A stretch of DNA of 8,217 nucleotides from JBBRMY01 sp038230595 (GTDB taxonomy: Bacteria; Bacteroidota; Ignavibacteria; Tepidaquicellales; Tepidaquicellaceae). Positions 6,506-8,217 of the stretch are shown piece by piece. Below the pieces are notes generated by a model. The model did not search any database and was not told the origin of the DNA. It saw nothing but the letters and a program-made list of their open reading frames with translations. The DNA is taken from NCBI GenBank assembly GCA_038230595.1, contig JBBRMY010000115.1, forward strand, positions 1 through 8,217. Direction: 5' to 3'. Each line of letters starts with the position of its first letter. The first letter of the stretch is position 1. Position numbers and translations under genes: made by a program.

Positions 6506-7273
6506 TTACTTACACTTCCCCCAAACGTCGGTTTTGGGATTCAGGTATTTGGTAAGCTTTATTTTTGAGATCGTTACTTCTTGTGGTCCAAAAGCATAAG
6601 CTGCAACTGCATAAGGATCGAAATGAATTATCAGATTATTACCATCGATAGTCCAGTGTGAAAAATTTTCAGAAACAGGAGTTGTTCCTTCATTCAGCAT
6701 ATCATTCATTCCCTGAAAACTATCTTTTGAAAATTGCTTTTTCAGATCATTTCTTGTGTACTGTGATAAGAATCTAAGATAACCTGAAGTAGAATTGAAC
6801 AGGTTAGACAATTTCAAATTGCCATCAGTTAATGAATAATTATAGACAAAAGAGCTGTGATTTGGATGTGCAGCACCTAAAGAATATTGTTCTTCATAAA
6901 ATATTATTGATACAAATCCATCACTTTTGCATTTTATATCATAAGAAATATCGAGATAACCTTTAATATCTTCTTTTAAAATTTCACTTCCATATTGCTG
7001 CAGGTCAATTAGATTTTCTTTTTGATATGTTTTAAATGTATCAATTTCAGACATGATCATATTCTTTATATCCATATTCATATCACCTGCGACTCCCCTG
7101 ATCCCCATAAGTGCCTGAGGTCCAAAATCAAAAGCAGGGTAAGAAACAGTAATTTCATATCTGTCAGTTTTGGAGCTATCTTTTATTGTTTCAGAAGAAA
7201 TATTAAGAGACTGAGTACGTCCCGTAGAAGAAACTAAAAGTAAAAAAGCGATTAGAAAATATAATTTTTTCAT
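6506..7273 (-). CDS. Secreted DUF3298 / RsiV-like (PdaC-type) domain protein
   Basis: The protein has 255 residues. It starts with a signal peptide (MKKLYFLIAFLLLVSSTGRTQ, likely cut near residue 20) and no lipobox. The mature part resembles the DUF4163 + DUF3298 pair found in RsiV and in the non-catalytic part of PdaC. Supporting motifs are a first beta-rich part (YEITVSYPAFDF, 39-50), then SIIFYEEQYSLGAAHPNHSS (122-141) with the hallmark GAxHPN, then YSLTDGNLKLSNLF (146-159), and a C-terminal IHFDPYAVAAYAFGP (216-230). In RsiV these domains form the extracellular part of an anti-sigma factor that binds lysozyme. Here there is no cytoplasmic anti-sigma segment and no internal membrane helix, so an anti-sigma role is not supported; it is an envelope or periplasmic protein of unknown function. 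The start lies one base after the hisC stop, so translation is probably coupled. Confidence 0.8.
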   Translation of the reverse strand: MKKLYFLIAFLLLVSSTGRTQSLNISSETIKDSSKTDRYEITVSYPAFDFGPQALMGIRGVAGDMNMDIKNMIMSEIDTFKTYQKENLIDLQQYGSEILKEDIKGYLDISYDIKCKSDGFVSIIFYEEQYSLGAAHPNHSSFVYNYSLTDGNLKLSNLFNSTSGYLRFLSQYTRNDLKKQFSKDSFQGMNDMLNEGTTPVSENFSHWTIDGNNLIIHFDPYAVAAYAFGPQEVTISKIKLTKYLNPKTDVWGKCK

Positions 7274-7274
7274 T

Positions 7275-8217
7275 TTATGAATTTAATATTTTTTTAAGGG
7301 AGCTTATCATTGCCTTATTTTCTTCTTCAAGCCCTATAGAGATCCTCAGACAATGTGGAAGTCCGAAAGCTTTAAGAGGTCGGATGATTATCCCTAACCT
7401 CAAAAGTTTATCATTTATATCATTAACTTTCTCTTCTGTTCCAAAGTCGATCATAACAAAATTAGCATAAGACTGGATCCAGTTCAGATCTAAGCTTGAA
7501 AGTTCTTTTGTGACATACTCATAACCTGATCTGTTAACTTCCAGTGATCTTTGCAGGAAATCATTATCTTTAAGTGATGCAACTGCAGCAACCTGTGCAG
7601 GTAAGCTTGGTTCAAATGGAAGCTTAACCTTCATTATATTTTCAACAAGCTCGCTATGCGCAAATCCATAACCAATGCGGACTGATGCAATACCATAAAC
7701 TTTTGAAAATGTTCTTAATGTTATAACATTGTCATATCTGTAGATCATTGAGTTAGGATATTCAGGCTTGTCTTCAGCAAACTCAAAATAAGCTTCATCA
7801 AGAATTACAATAATATTCTCAGGGACTTTTTCTATAAATATATCAAATTCTTCTTTTGTGAAAATGGTACCGGTAGGATTATTAGGATTACAGAGATAGA
7901 TAAGTTTTGTTCTTTCATTAATCTTTGATGCAATTGCATCGAGGTCAAACTTGTAGCCGGACTTTAACGGAACTTCAGTAAACTTTTTTCCGCTCCCCTT
8001 TGCCATTACCTGGAATCCAATAAATGTACCTTCAGAAGAAAGTAATTCATCGTCATCTGCAAGAAAGCATCGCAACACATTTGCCATGATCCCTTCGCTG
8101 CCATTGCCAACAAGTACATTGGAAACTTTTACATCGTAAATTTTTGCGATCTCAGTACGAAGTTCTGTAGCTCCGACATCCTGATATCTGTGAAGCTCGG
8201 AGAGACAATTTTCTATA
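7275..8217 (-). CDS. hisC: HisC-type PLP aminotransferase (histidinol-phosphate aminotransferase), N-terminus cut by window
   Basis: A fold-type I PLP aminotransferase that would convert imidazole acetol phosphate and glutamate to histidinol phosphate in histidine biosynthesis. The frame stays open to the right edge, so 313 codons are visible of a family that is usually about 350-370. Upstream of the ATG at 8085-8087 the same frame encodes LHRYQDVGATELRTEIAKIY and VLVGNGSEGI, conserved HisC sequence, so that ATG is internal. Key motifs: GNGSEGI (cofactor phosphate side), CNPNNPTG (7869-7892), LDEAYFEF (Asp and Tyr contacts to PLP), TFSKVYGIASVRIGYG with the Schiff-base Lys codon at 7701-7703, and a C-terminal LRISIG Arg that binds substrate carboxylate or phosphate. 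The next gene begins one base after its stop. HisC-like enzymes can also act on aromatic amino acids, and with no other his genes in view the exact substrate is inferred. Confidence 0.88.
   Translation of the reverse strand, partial: IENCLSELHRYQDVGATELRTEIAKIYDVKVSNVLVGNGSEGIMANVLRCFLADDDELLSSEGTFIGFQVMAKGSGKKFTEVPLKSGYKFDLDAIASKINERTKLIYLCNPNNPTGTIFTKEEFDIFIEKVPENIIVILDEAYFEFAEDKPEYPNSMIYRYDNVITLRTFSKVYGIASVRIGYGFAHSELVENIMKVKLPFEPSLPAQVAAVASLKDNDFLQRSLEVNRSGYEYVTKELSSLDLNWIQSYANFVMIDFGTEEKVNDINDKLLRLGIIIRPLKAFGLPHCLRISIGLEEENKAMISSLKKILNS

Noticed and set aside
8085..8087. ATG as the start of the HisC-type gene
   Set aside because: The frame stays open upstream to the window edge and encodes conserved HisC sequence (LHRYQDVGATELR, VLVGNGSEGI), so this Met is internal.

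Overview
The window is AT-rich and gene-dense. It looks like a chromosome segment from the Bacteroidota/Chlorobiota/Ignavibacteriota (FCB) group. This placement is an inference. It rests on the low GC, the absence of Shine-Dalgarno-like AGGAGG sequences before every visible start, the Lys/Asn/Ile-rich proteins, and a TonB-receptor-style motif inside a secreted protein. Nothing in the window fixes a genus.

Layout. Positions 1-3998 (minus strand) hold most of a very large secreted alpha-2-macroglobulin (A2M) family protein: 1,332 codons are visible and the C-terminus lies beyond the left edge. A 77-bp intergenic stretch separates it from a divergent DUF2461-family gene (4076-4807, plus). That gene converges on lpdA (4944-6350, minus), which encodes dihydrolipoyl dehydrogenase. 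The 136 bp between the two convergent stops are packed with inverted repeats. Upstream of lpdA, also on the minus strand, come a secreted DUF3298/RsiV-like protein (6506-7273) and a HisC-type aminotransferase (7275-8217) whose N-terminus is cut by the right edge. The aminotransferase stop and the next start are separated by one base (TAA-A-ATG), so these two are almost certainly co-transcribed.

How the genes relate. The set is mixed: central metabolism (lpdA), amino-acid biosynthesis (hisC), an envelope protein of unknown role (RsiV-like), an uncharacterised conserved protein (DUF2461) and a protease-trapping defence protein (A2M). No shared pathway is visible. No E1/E2 subunits accompany lpdA and no penicillin-binding protein 1C gene is visible beside the A2M gene.

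The most interesting item is the A2M protein. It keeps the reactive thioester motif (Cys1183-Val-Glu-Gln1186). At the place where bacterial A2Ms carry the protease bait region, it has a carboxypeptidase-regulatory-like domain followed by a short segment resembling the plug of TonB-dependent outer-membrane receptors (IRGGRSSENLIIVDGV), with no receptor barrel. Second is the nested palindrome cluster between the convergent genes, which looks like a REP-type dispersed element.
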